Assembly: GCA_947497905.1 (NCBI GenBank)
Contig: CANMIH010000007.1
Location: forward strand, 124,001-188,000
DNA length: 64,000 nt
DNA from: an uncultured Pelagimonas sp.
Lineage (GTDB): Bacteria > Pseudomonadota > Alphaproteobacteria > Rhodobacterales > Rhodobacteraceae
Direction of reading: 5' to 3'
A model generated the notes under the pieces. The model searched no databases and was not told where the DNA came from. It was given only the letters and a program-made list of their open reading frames with translations. This document shows, piece after piece, positions 34,701-46,518 of the stretch (positions are counted from its first letter, which is position 1; every line of letters starts with the position of its first letter). Position numbers and translations under genes: made by a program.

Positions 34701-35577
34701 TGTTGGTCTTGTTGGCCGACTGAGCGCGTACACTTTATGTGTATTGCATAGCGAAATGGACCATTCGGGGCGTGGTTGTATGAAGTGACGCCTCAGATCC
34801 TCGCGCTACGCCTCGATTGGTTCACGTATTACTACTTGCTCATTTCTTTCTCACGGTGAGATGCTCGAGTGACGGGATTTATCTCTGCCCTGCAATGTCA
34901 CGAGCCGAACAGTTGCAGCGATTTTCGTGCTGCATGCGCGCGCAGTGAAATTTTCAACTTGCAAAGTTGCGCTCAAACCAGACCTGCGGCACTGCATTAG
35001 CATGGTCGCTGCATATCGACCGGTATCGATCACAGCGTGATCGTCGATGTGGAAGGCACAAGATCGTGACATCAACCCCACATACCAGTGCTAGAGAAAG
35101 CAGGCCGGACTGACGGCACATGGAGCCGCACCGACTTCGAATGCGACCCCGAGAACAACCAATACATCTGCCCTGAAGGCGAGCCGCTCAAAACCTCCGC
35201 AAATTGGCCAAGATCTTTCCTGCACCGCAGCAAGCGCGCAAAGCCTGACTAGAAAGGCGCTCGCGCCGCCTTCAGGGGTCACTTTCTACGCCCGCAGCAC
35301 ACTGATTTTCCACAGAATCGACGGTCTACCGACATTCGCTGCGCTCAAATCGAACGGCGGAATTTCTAACGCAAGCAGACTTTGGGAACGTTGCGAAGAA
35401 CAGCGTTGATAGAAATAACAATGCATGCAACCGAACTGGTTGGATTCAAAAGTTGGACCAAAGTTCAGGGCACCGGAAATGCCTTCTATTGGCAAGTCAT
35501 TTCCCGGCACGCAGGAAGCGTTGGTTGCGTGCCGGGAAACCGCTACCCCACCTAGGCGGATGGTCGCGGGAGGGAGC
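34701..35577. other. Gene-poor region with one transposase scrap
   Basis: Apart from the short transposase-like fragment listed separately, these 877 nt show no frame with a convincing protein, no RNA and no clear repeat. It separates the DUF5666 gene from the convergent ureohydrolase gene. Confidence 0.5.
35091..35252 (+). pseudogene. Transposase fragment (IS1182-like)
   Basis: About 53 codons read LEKAGRTDGTWSRTDFECD, then NQYICPEGEPLKT and end at TAG. The pattern 'W.R.DF.YD…Y.CP.G..L' occurs in the middle of IS1182-type transposases. Both sides are lost. The call rests on this motif alone. Confidence 0.5.
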
Positions 35578-36543
35578 TTATGTCTTGTTGTGGAAAATGA
35601 ACCCAATGAAGTTCAACAAGAGCTGTGCGGCCAGGATCTGGGTGCTTTCTGACGGATCATAGGCCGGGGCGACCTCAACCAGATCGATCCCCACCACATC
35701 GCCGCGCTTGCTCAACCCCTGCAGGATTTCCAGCACGTCATAATATTGAAACCCGCCATGGCTGGGCGTGCCGGTGCCGGGCGCAATTGAGGGACAGAAG
35801 GCGTCGATGTCGATTGTGACGTAATAGCGTTTCCCGTCCGGGATGCGGTCCAGAACGGCCTCGGTGCCCAGTTTGCGCACCTGACGCACCGACAGAATAT
35901 CGGACCCACGGGCGCGCGCGTCATCATAGCCTTCCTTCGCAGTCGAGGACACGTTACGGATGCCCAGCTGGGTCATACCAGAGACATAGTCCTTTTCGAT
36001 GGCGCGGCGCATCGGGTTGCCGTGGCCGTCGGTGACGCCTTTGCGCTCGTCGACAAAATCCAGATGTGCGTCGATCTGGATCACATGGATCGGGCCGTTT
36101 TTCTCGCAGTCCTCGGCATAGGCGTTGATGCAGGGAATGTTGATCGAATGGTCACCGCCGATAGTCACCGGCAAGGCGCCCGCATCGAGGATCTTTTTGA
36201 CCCCAAATTCGATATTGGCGTGACTCTCTTCGGTTTTGGTGTGGATGATGTCGGCATCCCCCAGATCGACAATGCGCACATCTTCTCCTAGATATGTGGC
36301 ATCGTCTTCGTGGTCATAGGCACCGGCATGGCCAAAGCTGAACAGGGTTGAGGCTTCGCGGACCGAACGGGGGCCAAAGCGCGCGCCCGAGCGGAACTGA
36401 CAGCCAAAATCAAACGGGGCGCCCAAGATGGCTACGTCGGCGTCGATCTTGTCCCAGTCCTGAACGTAGGGTTTCTTGCCAAAGGTGGCGATCCCGACAA
36501 AGGGCAGGTTCAGGCGGCCGGAGTCGTATCCGTGTGATGACAT
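35578..36543 (-). CDS. Agmatinase/ureohydrolase family enzyme
   Basis: The ATG at 36543 (MSSHGYDSGRLN) follows CTGGAGAC; a longer frame to 36720 runs into the TRAP gene and is rejected. The 321-residue protein has all metal-site motifs of arginase-fold enzymes: GGDHSI (about 150), DAHLDFVDE (about 180) and DIDAFCPSIAPGTGTP (about 255). It hydrolyses a guanidino compound to urea and an amine. It is the last gene of a TRAP-transporter operon, which suggests an imported guanidino acid (for instance guanidinobutyrate or guanidinopropionate) rather than polyamine synthesis. Agmatine remains possible. Confidence 0.87.
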   Translation of the reverse strand: MSSHGYDSGRLNLPFVGIATFGKKPYVQDWDKIDADVAILGAPFDFGCQFRSGARFGPRSVREASTLFSFGHAGAYDHEDDATYLGEDVRIVDLGDADIIHTKTEESHANIEFGVKKILDAGALPVTIGGDHSINIPCINAYAEDCEKNGPIHVIQIDAHLDFVDERKGVTDGHGNPMRRAIEKDYVSGMTQLGIRNVSSTAKEGYDDARARGSDILSVRQVRKLGTEAVLDRIPDGKRYYVTIDIDAFCPSIAPGTGTPSHGGFQYYDVLEILQGLSKRGDVVGIDLVEVAPAYDPSESTQILAAQLLLNFIGFIFHNKT

Positions 36544-36563
36544 GTATGTCTCCAGTTTTTGAA

Positions 36564-37844
36564 TTAGCGATAGGCCAGTTCCGGTAGGAACAGGGCGATT
36601 TGAGGGAAGGCTACAAGAAGCCCGGTTACCACCAGAAGAATGATCAGGAAAGGCGGCACACCGCGCACAACTTCGATGAAGGGGCGCCGGAACACGGCGA
36701 TGGCAGTAAACAGATTGCAACCAAATGGCGGTGTGGCGGCACCGATGGCGACCTGTAGGGTGATCAGCACCCCGACGAGCACCGGATCGAGACCGGCAGC
36801 TTTGATCATGGGCGCGAAGATCGGCACCAGAATTAGAATGACCACAATCGAGTCCACAAACATACAGCCCACAAAGAAGGCGATATTCACAGCGAGCAGC
36901 ACCTGAAGAGGTCCGGCTTCATTCAACCCTAGCGACGAGATGATCTGCTGCGGCACCTGAGCAAAACTCAGCGTCCAGCTGAAGGCTGCACCAGCGGCGA
37001 TGAGAATGAACACCACCGACGTGATCGCCCCGGTCGAAAGCGCAATGTCCCACAGGTCGCAGATCTTGACTGAGCGGAAGATGATCAGCTCAAGCACAAC
37101 GGCGTAAAGCACGCAGATGGCTGCCGCCTCGGTCGGGGAAAACACCCCACCATAAATGCCGCCCACGATGATCGCAGGAAACCCCATGGGCCAGAGTGCC
37201 CGGCGCATAGCGATACCACGTTGCCGCCACCCTTCGCGCGGCAGGACAGGAATGTCGTGGCGATAGGCATAATACATGCAATAGGCGGAAAATAGCGCCA
37301 CAATCAGCAGACCCGGCACAATACCCGCGATGAACAGCTGCGAAATTGATGTGCCCGAGACGACGCCATAGATGATCATGCCAATCGACGGCGGGATCAG
37401 ATAGGCAAGGTCGGCTGCGTTCACAATGAGGCCTATGGCGAAACTGTCTTTATAGCCTGATTTCAGCATCCGGGGCCGCATCGCGCCACCGATGGCGACG
37501 ACTGTTGCCTGCGTCGACCCGCAGACCGCACCAAACAAAGCACAGGCCGAGGTGACGGAAATCGCCAAGCCGCCTTTGATATGGCCCATAAAGCTCATCA
37601 CCACATCAATCAGTCGGTTTGCCGAGTGTCCCCGGGTGATGATGTCGGCGGCCAGAATGAACATCGGTACCGCGATTAGTGCGGCGGGTTTCACGCCTCC
37701 GATCATCTGCTGGATCAGGATCTGCATGTTCATGGTTGGGAAGTAGACCAGAAAGCCCAGCACAGCGGCCGAGATCAACGGCATTTTCATCGGGAAGCCT
37801 GCCAGCAGAAGCAGGATCATGACGACAAGCATCAATTCGGTCAT
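36564..37844 (-). CDS. dctM: TRAP transporter large permease (DctM)
   Basis: The 426-residue protein has about 12 membrane helices and TRAP-DctM motifs such as PMFILAADIITRG, VCGSTQATVVAIGGAMRPRML and GAATPPFGCNLFTA. It is the ion-coupled transport subunit. The start ATGA overlaps the DctQ stop and 20 nt separate its end from the ureohydrolase, so all form one operon with the periplasmic binding protein. Confidence 0.93.
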   Translation of the reverse strand: MTELMLVVMILLLLAGFPMKMPLISAAVLGFLVYFPTMNMQILIQQMIGGVKPAALIAVPMFILAADIITRGHSANRLIDVVMSFMGHIKGGLAISVTSACALFGAVCGSTQATVVAIGGAMRPRMLKSGYKDSFAIGLIVNAADLAYLIPPSIGMIIYGVVSGTSISQLFIAGIVPGLLIVALFSAYCMYYAYRHDIPVLPREGWRQRGIAMRRALWPMGFPAIIVGGIYGGVFSPTEAAAICVLYAVVLELIIFRSVKICDLWDIALSTGAITSVVFILIAAGAAFSWTLSFAQVPQQIISSLGLNEAGPLQVLLAVNIAFFVGCMFVDSIVVILILVPIFAPMIKAAGLDPVLVGVLITLQVAIGAATPPFGCNLFTAIAVFRRPFIEVVRGVPPFLIILLVVTGLLVAFPQIALFLPELAYR

Positions 37845-38449
37845 GTTTTGTCCTCGCCCGTGGTTTCTTCGTGGCGTCTGAGCGCAGCAGCGGTTTCCGG
37901 GTCTTCGTAGCTGTCCACCTCGAGGTACGAGACGTAGATAACCTCTTCTGCGAAATTCAGATTGCGTAGAGCGGTCAGCAGATACTGGAATGAGGTCAGC
38001 GCGAGACCGATCACCACCCAGATGTAGGTCAGATAAAGCGGCAGTTGCAGCGCGGGCGTTATGCGGCCCCGGCTGGCAACCTTCTGAACATATTCAAACG
38101 CATACCAGGTCAAAAGCGCCATCATCACCGCCGTGGTAGCAGCAATCACAACCATCAGACCTTTGCGCAGTTTGGTTGGCAGGGCGTCATAGATCGCTGA
38201 CATGCGGATATGGATCCCCTTGCGCGTGGCATAGCCCAGCCCCATGAAAGTGACGATGACAATCAAGAACTCGTTAAGCTCTTCCGAGAAATAGATCGAC
38301 TGGTTGAACACATAGCGTCCAAAGACATTGGCGATGGTGTTGGCCGCCATCAGGATGATGCCCCACCCAAGGATCCAGACCTCGACACGGCCAATGGCGC
38401 TGTCGATCTTGCCCAAAACCCCGAATGGTGCGGGTTTGATGTCTTGCAT
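37841..38449 (-). CDS. dctQ: TRAP transporter small permease (DctQ)
   Basis: The 202-residue protein has four hydrophobic helices typical of DctQ (ILGWGIILMAANTIANVFGR; ELNEFLIVIVTFMGLGYATR with the conserved EE.…G..…R). It supports DctM. Its charged C-terminus (DPETAAALRRHEETTGEDKT) is longer than average but unremarkable. It overlaps DctM by 4 nt. Confidence 0.9.
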   Translation of the reverse strand: MQDIKPAPFGVLGKIDSAIGRVEVWILGWGIILMAANTIANVFGRYVFNQSIYFSEELNEFLIVIVTFMGLGYATRKGIHIRMSAIYDALPTKLRKGLMVVIAATTAVMMALLTWYAFEYVQKVASRGRITPALQLPLYLTYIWVVIGLALTSFQYLLTALRNLNFAEEVIYVSYLEVDSYEDPETAAALRRHEETTGEDKT

Positions 38450-38520
38450 TGCTCCCTCCCTTGAAGGTGCAGACCGGTGTCACGCAGGGTGATCAGCGGG
38501 TCTGCACCTCAGATGAAAAG

Positions 38521-38544
38521 GCCCCGCGCAAAGAGACGCGGGGC
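38521..38544 (-). terminator. Intra-operon terminator/attenuator after dctP
   Basis: GCCCCGCG pairs perfectly with CGCGGGGC (8 bp, 8-nt loop). Read on the minus strand it is followed by CTTTTC. It lies in the 111-nt gap between dctP and dctQ, where attenuation would let the binding protein be made in excess over the permeases. Confidence 0.75.
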
Positions 38545-38560
38545 GCATTGGGTCGAGGTC

Positions 38561-39577
38561 TCAGTTGCCGGAAAGTTCGGCCTGCAGCGCATCCAGAAGC
38601 TCTTGGCCTCGGGCGCCGGCGGTCTCAACATAGGCAGCGGCGGTATCGCCAGAGCGGGCGCGGAATACGTCGCGCTCTTCTTCGGTCAGCACCACCAGAC
38701 CGATTTCGGGTTTGGCCTCTTTGATAATGTCCAGACGCTGTTGATTGAAGTCGGCAACCACACCGTCAATGAAACCGGTCATGCCTGCCATGGTCTCGCG
38801 CACCAGTTGCTGGCGCTCGGGGCTGAGCGTGGCGAACCAGTCGGCACCGGCAACAACGGTGGTGACAAGCTCTTGCTCACCGGCCCAGATCAGGTGGCTG
38901 GTGACTTCATAGAACTTCATCTCTTCGATGGTCGGGATCGGGTTCACCTGACCATCAACCGCGCCAAGCTGTAGCGCGCCAAAGACTTCACCAAACGGCA
39001 GCGGTGTTGGGCTCGCCCCCATGTTCTTGTAGGTTTCAAGCAGGATAGGCGACACCATCACCCGCATTTTGAAGTTCGAAAAATCCTCAGGTGTGCGGAT
39101 CTCGCGGTTGGTGGTCCATACCTGCGGACCCTCTGAGTACATGGTCATGACTTCGAGGCCGCGTTTCTGGAAGTCTTCGTTCAGCGAGCCATAGATGGTT
39201 TCTGAGCTGCTGAGGATGTTCGAAATCGCCGCCGGATCGGATGGCAGCAGATAGGGCAACAGGAAGACCTGGCTTTCCGGTACAATGGTGCCCAGGTTGC
39301 CGATCGACACATTGGTGAACTGGATGATGCCATCCGCCGCCTGTTCAACCGTTTCTGTTGGCGTGCCCAAGGTGCCCATTGGGTAAACCGTGACGGTTAC
39401 GTCGCCATCGGTTGCGGCCTCGATGCGTGATTTGAACTCCTGTGCATAGGCATCCATGAGCGATCCCGGAATTTCTTCGATCGCAAATTTCCAGTCCTCC
39501 GCCAGAGCGCCAATCGGCGCCAAGCTTAGCAAAGCAGCGGCGGCAGTTGTCTTCAGATTTTTCAAGCTAATCGCCAT
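38561..39577 (-). CDS. dctP: TRAP transporter solute-binding protein (DctP)
   Basis: The ATG at 39577 (MAISLKNLKTTAAAALLSLA) has GGAGG upstream and gives 338 residues with a cleavable signal peptide ending near ALA-E. DctP-type elements are WTTNREIRTPEDFSNFKMRV, including the arginine that usually binds a carboxylate, and GEVFGALQLGAVDGQVNPIP. The ligand is therefore probably an organic acid. It leads the operon dctP-dctQ-dctM-ureohydrolase and is divergent from a LysR gene. Confidence 0.92.
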   Translation of the reverse strand: MAISLKNLKTTAAAALLSLAPIGALAEDWKFAIEEIPGSLMDAYAQEFKSRIEAATDGDVTVTVYPMGTLGTPTETVEQAADGIIQFTNVSIGNLGTIVPESQVFLLPYLLPSDPAAISNILSSSETIYGSLNEDFQKRGLEVMTMYSEGPQVWTTNREIRTPEDFSNFKMRVMVSPILLETYKNMGASPTPLPFGEVFGALQLGAVDGQVNPIPTIEEMKFYEVTSHLIWAGEQELVTTVVAGADWFATLSPERQQLVRETMAGMTGFIDGVVADFNQQRLDIIKEAKPEIGLVVLTEEERDVFRARSGDTAAAYVETAGARGQELLDALQAELSGN

Positions 39578-39723
39578 GCAGGTTTCCTCCCAGTTGGCAT
39601 GGTTGATCGTGGTTGCCGACCACCTCAGCATGGCGGGATGCATGAAAAAATATTATAGAGAGAATATTCACATAGAAAAAATTCATGTAATGTCCGTGGC
39701 GTTTCTGGAGAGGGAGAGAAAGT

Positions 39724-40617
39724 ATGAGGCTGCTTCGCAATCCGTTGCTCGAAACCTTTGTCACCGTTGTGGATTGCGGTGGGTTTTCGGATGCGCAATT
39801 TGCCCTTGGCATCACACAATCCGCCATCAGTATCCGAATCCGCGACCTAGAGACGTCACTGGGATACCGGGTCTGCGAACGGGGGCGCGGCGGATTTCGC
39901 CTAACCGAACGCGGCGAGATCGCCTATCAGAAAGCCCGCGATATTCTGCGCAGCGCGCGTGATTTTGACAGTGAATTGCTTGACCTGCGCGATGAAGTGA
40001 CAGGCGATTTGCGGATCGGTGTCGTTGACGCCATGAGCAGCCTGCCGGATCTCAAGCTCACCGACGCATTCCGCAGCTTTCTGAATCGCCCGAACAATGT
40101 CCGTTTGGACATCATCGTCGCCTCCCCGACGGATCTGACCCAAAAGCTGATCACCGGCGAGTTGCACGTCGCGGTCGCGCCCTTCAAAAACATGGTCTCC
40201 GAACTGCAGTATGTAGAGCTATGTACCGAAGATCACCGGCTGTTTTGCGGTCGCTTCCATCCCCTGTTTGATCGCGGCGGCGATGAGATGGACATGGACA
40301 ATCTGTCTGAATATCCCCTGTGTCAGCGGTCGTATGACATGCTGGTCTCGCCCGATCTGGGGGCAGCTGAACCCAGGGCTGTTGTCGCCAACATGGAGGC
40401 GATGGCGATGCTTATCGAAACCGGTCATTTTCTGGGGCCATTGCCGATACACTTTGCCAAAACCTGGGTGAGCCAGGGCAAGCTCAGGAAAATTGATGCT
40501 CCTGAGATGCGCTGGAGCTCGACTTTTTCTCTGGCCTTTCGAAAATCGCAGGTTCAAAGGCGTGCGGTCGAGCTTTTTGTCGAAGACGTTCGCCGAACTG
40601 TTCAGAGTGGCACGTAG
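39724..40617 (+). CDS. LysR-family regulator of the TRAP/ureohydrolase operon
   Basis: The 297-residue protein has an N-terminal LysR helix-turn-helix (LETFVTVVDCGGFSDAQFAL; TQSAISIRIRDLETSLGYRV) and a substrate-binding domain. It is divergent from dctP across a 146-nt AT-rich spacer (AATATTC-rich, 39640-39700) where LysR T-N11-A sites would lie. Likely an activator responding to the transported guanidino acid or its product. Confidence 0.88.
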   Translation: MRLLRNPLLETFVTVVDCGGFSDAQFALGITQSAISIRIRDLETSLGYRVCERGRGGFRLTERGEIAYQKARDILRSARDFDSELLDLRDEVTGDLRIGVVDAMSSLPDLKLTDAFRSFLNRPNNVRLDIIVASPTDLTQKLITGELHVAVAPFKNMVSELQYVELCTEDHRLFCGRFHPLFDRGGDEMDMDNLSEYPLCQRSYDMLVSPDLGAAEPRAVVANMEAMAMLIETGHFLGPLPIHFAKTWVSQGKLRKIDAPEMRWSSTFSLAFRKSQVQRRAVELFVEDVRRTVQSGT

Positions 40618-40858
40618 GATCGGCGTTATCGACTTCCAATGATCCTTCTTTCTCGATGCATTCGATCTTGTTCAGAGCGCGGATTTGACGGAATCAAGTG
40701 ACCGGCGTCGTCTGACAAGCAGCCCTTCCGCTACAATGCGCTCGATGACCGCTGCGAGCCGTTCCCGGCGGGAGTTCAACGAGCTGCCGCCAAATATGCA
40801 AAGGTCGTTGTCTGCGCATAGCCGACATTAAATGTGGTACATCCATTGCTGGATCTGC
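40618..40858. other. Intergenic debris with a dispersed repeat
   Basis: No gene is visible. Positions 40758-40820 match 27245-27306 (GGCGGGAGTTCAACGA and TATGCAAAGG shared). The rest holds nothing recognisable. Confidence 0.5.
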
Positions 40859-40950
40859 TTACTCGCGGAGTTTGATGTTTATCCACGGTAGAGTGCTGAT
40901 TGCGGCGAGTTTCTCCTGTAGTGTGGCAGTGTCTGTATAGCGTTCGGCGG
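40859..40950 (-). pseudogene. Unidentified C-terminal gene fragment cut by IS3
   Basis: On the minus strand about 30 codons (ITAERYTDTATLQEKLAAIS, then TLPWINIKLRE and TAA) read like the authentic end of a protein but start inside the IS3 terminal repeat. The residue composition is gene-like; I do not recognise the family. Upstream sequence was lost with the IS insertion or a later deletion. Confidence 0.35.
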
Positions 40951-41140
40951 TGATGAGCAGCCTCATCTGACTGGTCCATTTTGATTGTTAGTGCATGATC
41001 GGCCTGGGTTCCATTGGGATAATGGTTTCAGGGGCCGGCGGGCGGTAACCCAGTGCACTGTGTGGTCTCTTGGTGTTGTAGTGTTTCCTCCATTCTTCGA
41101 TGATGATTTGCGCTTCTCTGAGCGAGTAGAAGATTTCACC
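40951..41140 (-). mobile_element. IS3-family right-end remnant (end of orfB)
   Basis: The minus strand encodes the last 50 residues of an IS3 orfB (GEIFYSLREAQIIIEEW, HYNTKRPHSALGY, then PRPIMH and stop at 40988). It is followed by TAACAATCAA…TGGACCA, the same terminal sequence as the full element at 51421-51457. The left part is missing and nrdI sequence begins directly after. A deletion therefore removed most of the IS together with the 5' part of nrdI. Confidence 0.85.
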
Positions 41141-41305
41141 GTTTATCGGCACTGGAAATCGAAACTTTGGTGCGACCTATGCATTGGCGGGCCGCATCAT
41201 TGCCGAGAAATGCGATGTTCCTCTGCTCTACACCCTAGAGCTTGCCGGGACGGAAATTGATGTCGCCCACGTAACCTTTGGGCTTGAGACTTTGGGGAAG
41301 AACCT

Positions 41306-41324
<19 letters not shown>
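41141..41324 (+). pseudogene. nrdI: nrdI, N-terminally truncated by IS3
   Basis: The frame reads GTGNRNFGATYALAGRIIAE, then KCDVPLLYTLELAGTEIDV, an unmistakable C-terminal half of NrdI, the flavodoxin-like activator of class Ib ribonucleotide reductase. It ends at 41324, overlapping the nrdE start by 19 nt as in intact nrdHIEF operons. The FMN-binding N-terminal half and any nrdH are gone, replaced by IS3 sequence. No start codon with a ribosome site is evident, so the remnant is inactive. Confidence 0.9.
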
Positions 41325-44403
<3,079 letters not shown>

Positions 44404-44420
44404 TCTCAAGGTGAGGTTGG

Positions 44421-44452
44421 AAAGGGAGGCCCTATCGGAGCCTCCCTTTTTC
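44421..44452 (+). terminator. Rho-independent terminator after nrdF
   Basis: AAAGGGAGGC pairs with GCCTCCCTTT (10 bp, about 9-nt loop) followed by TTC. It lies 17 nt after the nrdF stop and also overlaps the end of the convergent ferredoxin-like fragment. Confidence 0.9.
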
Positions 44453-44454
44453 AG

Positions 44455-44810
44455 TCAGATCTCAACCGCAACCTTGCCGATTGGATTGGAACAGCAGGCG
44501 AGAATATACCCGGCATCAATATCCTCCTCGGAAATGCCGCCATTGTGCACCATGTGTACCTCAAAGGAAGGTAGAAATTGTATCCCAATGATCCGTCATA
44601 GATCTGGGCACGACACATGCGGTTGGCATAAGGCCCGTGCAGACAATTCAAGAATAGGTTTTGCTGCGTCATTTCATCAAAACCCGCGACGATGAGCCGA
44701 TTTCGCCCAGTTAGGTCGTCAGCATCCAACTCGTCGGGGTCTGGCATCTTCGCAATCGAAACGGCGTAGTCAGGCACATGTGGTTCGCGTGGATTGTAGA
44801 CCAACTCCAC
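44455..44810 (-). pseudogene. Ferredoxin-like gene fragment with frameshift
   Basis: The last 35 codons (VHMVHNGGISEEDIDAGYIL, ACCSNPIGKVAVEI and stop) match the C-terminus of plant-type 2Fe-2S ferredoxin domains, whose last cluster Cys sits in GYILACCS. They are out of frame with an upstream stretch from 44810 (PDYAVSIAKMPDPDELDADD; NCLHGPYANRMCRAQIYDG), which has a degenerate cysteine loop. Together they look like a frameshifted ferredoxin or ferredoxin-tailed reductase. The upstream half is not clearly identified. Confidence 0.45.
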
Positions 44811-45120
44811 CCTTTCAGTAATTTCTGGATGGGCGTTGTCTGGCCCGGTCAGTTGATTGCTACGAATAGATACCCGATCAGTGAAAGCGCGCGGCTCAAG
44901 CTCTCGCCTGATGGAATAGGAGTTAACAGCGATCAGCTCGCAATCTTAGACTTTGAAAGTGCTCCCTTTGTATTGTCCATTTTTGGAGTGATTTTGTCGT
45001 GGCGCACAGGGAATAAACTAAATTGAAAATGGGCTCATAGCTGTCTTGCGGCGGTGCAGCAGCACGCCCGCAGCGAAATCATGTGTGTTCGCCGCCGCCC
45101 AGTGACAGGTGTCAGCCCTT
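44811..45120. other. Intergenic, nothing recognised
   Basis: About 310 nt without a credible coding frame, RNA or repeat in either strand. Confidence 0.5.
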
Positions 45121-45402
45121 CTACGACATTGGTGGGCACTGCTGCATAAGAGCCGGCTGAAGTAGGAAGGGCGGAATCCGATCATTAGCTGCGACTGCAC
45201 AGGTTGTGGGCAAGTTTGATGAGAGCAGAAGATGTTCACTTTGCTGAGGTATCAATGCTGCACTGAACGCCAAGGTCAGGAATGCGCAGATAACGACCTT
45301 TGCAAAGTCTTGGTTTCTGCGAGCTGGGCGGACGCGACGTGCTGCACGAACACCAAAAGAAGCCGTCTTTCGCCGCGCCTGCATCAGTAAAATGTAGTCC
45401 AT
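45121..45402 (-). CDS. Hypothetical small membrane-anchored protein
   Basis: A 93-codon frame (ATG at 45402, MDYILLMQARRKTASFG) has a strongly basic N-terminus and one hydrophobic segment (KVVICAFLTLAFSAALIPQ), so a small inner-membrane protein is conceivable. No ribosome-binding site is evident, no family is recognised, and it lies in a gene-poor stretch. It may be a chance frame. Confidence 0.25.
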   Translation of the reverse strand: MDYILLMQARRKTASFGVRAARRVRPARRNQDFAKVVICAFLTLAFSAALIPQQSEHLLLSSNLPTTCAVAANDRIPPFLLQPALMQQCPPMS

Positions 45403-45518
45403 CGTCCATCGAGCGGACAAACCAAACTTTCGCTGCGGCTGCGCCAAGTTCCGCTTGGAATACAACACGTCAAGGTTGAATGATCGCGAATTCTTTGTGG
45501 ACCAACGTTATCTGACAC

Positions 45519-46421
45519 CTACGTCAAGCTCTCCCGCAAACTTTTCGCAAACAGCTCAGCAAAACGTTTTGTTGCTGCTGACCGAAATTGAGTGGGTGGG
45601 TAAACAGAAAAAATTCCTCCGGTTTGAAGCTCCCATTCTGGGACAAGCCGAACCAATGTTTTGTTTTCAATCTCTTTCTTGACAAAGAAATCAGGTAAAA
45701 CCGAAATCCCAGTTCCTTCTAGTACCATCGCCTTAATCGCAGGCGTTACGTCCGCTCGCAGAGCGGGGCTCATTTGAACATCAGCGGTCTCATGTTCGGA
45801 ATTTGAGAATTGCCAACGCAATGGGTTTGAAAGCGCCCGATGCTCAATGAACGGAAATTCTGTCAGTTCACTCGGTAGGCCTGGCTCTCCCAATCGTTCG
45901 ACCAATCCCGGCGCAGCCACGACAATTTGCTGAAAACCGGCCAGCTTGCGTGCGACGTTGGAAGAGTCGGCCAACCAGCCAACCCGATATGCAATGTCAA
46001 ATCGTGCTTCGATGGGATCAAACCGCGCGTCGCTGAGTGTGAGATCGATCGTGACCGAGGGATAGGCAATTCGAAATTCGGCGACCACCGGGGCAACATG
46101 TGCCACACCCAGATCAAGAGGGGCTGTGATGCGCAGGTTCCCAGACGGTTCGGCCCGATCCTGCCTGACCATTTCATAAGCTTCTTCGGCTTGAGCGACC
46201 GAGGCACGCGCGGCCTCATAGAAGGTCTGTCCGACTTCTGTGAGATTCAAGTGGCGCGAATTGCGCACCACAAGCGTCGCGCCAAGCTCTTCCTCCAGCA
46301 GTTGAAGCTGTTTGCTGACCACAGCCTTGCTGATGCGCATACGCTCCGCGGCTGCAGTGATGGTCCCCGCTTCGGCGATGGCGACGAAATACTCCAGGCG
46401 GTTCAGGTTTGACTTCTTCAT
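45519..46421 (-). CDS. LysR-family regulator of the DsbA/MBL/DoxX operon
   Basis: The 300-residue protein has the LysR helix-turn-helix (LEYFVAIAEAGTITAAAERM; ISKAVVSKQLQLLEEELGAT) and effector domain (GNLRITAPLDLGVAHVAPVV; IEARFDIAYRVGWL). It belongs to the CrgA/TsaR-like branch common next to oxidoreductase genes. It is divergent from the DsbA-like gene, with an inverted repeat between them. Confidence 0.9.
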   Translation of the reverse strand: MKKSNLNRLEYFVAIAEAGTITAAAERMRISKAVVSKQLQLLEEELGATLVVRNSRHLNLTEVGQTFYEAARASVAQAEEAYEMVRQDRAEPSGNLRITAPLDLGVAHVAPVVAEFRIAYPSVTIDLTLSDARFDPIEARFDIAYRVGWLADSSNVARKLAGFQQIVVAAPGLVERLGEPGLPSELTEFPFIEHRALSNPLRWQFSNSEHETADVQMSPALRADVTPAIKAMVLEGTGISVLPDFFVKKEIENKTLVRLVPEWELQTGGIFSVYPPTQFRSAATKRFAELFAKSLRESLT

Positions 46422-46444
46422 CTATCGTCACCTTTTAACTGACG

Positions 46445-46472
46445 TTATGTCTACAAAGGTTGCCTTTAGATA
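46445..46472. promoter_or_regulatory. Candidate LysR operator in the divergent promoter
   Basis: TTATGTCTACAAAGG and CCTTTAGATAA form an interrupted inverted repeat about a TTG centre, lying between the divergent LysR (46421) and DsbA-like (46519) starts. The half-sites fit the dyad, T-N-A-ended style of LysR boxes. The -10/-35 elements are not resolved. Confidence 0.45.
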
Positions 46473-46518
46473 ACAACGCTTGCGTCCTACCTGAGGTCTA
46501 CTAGACACGGAGGCTGCA

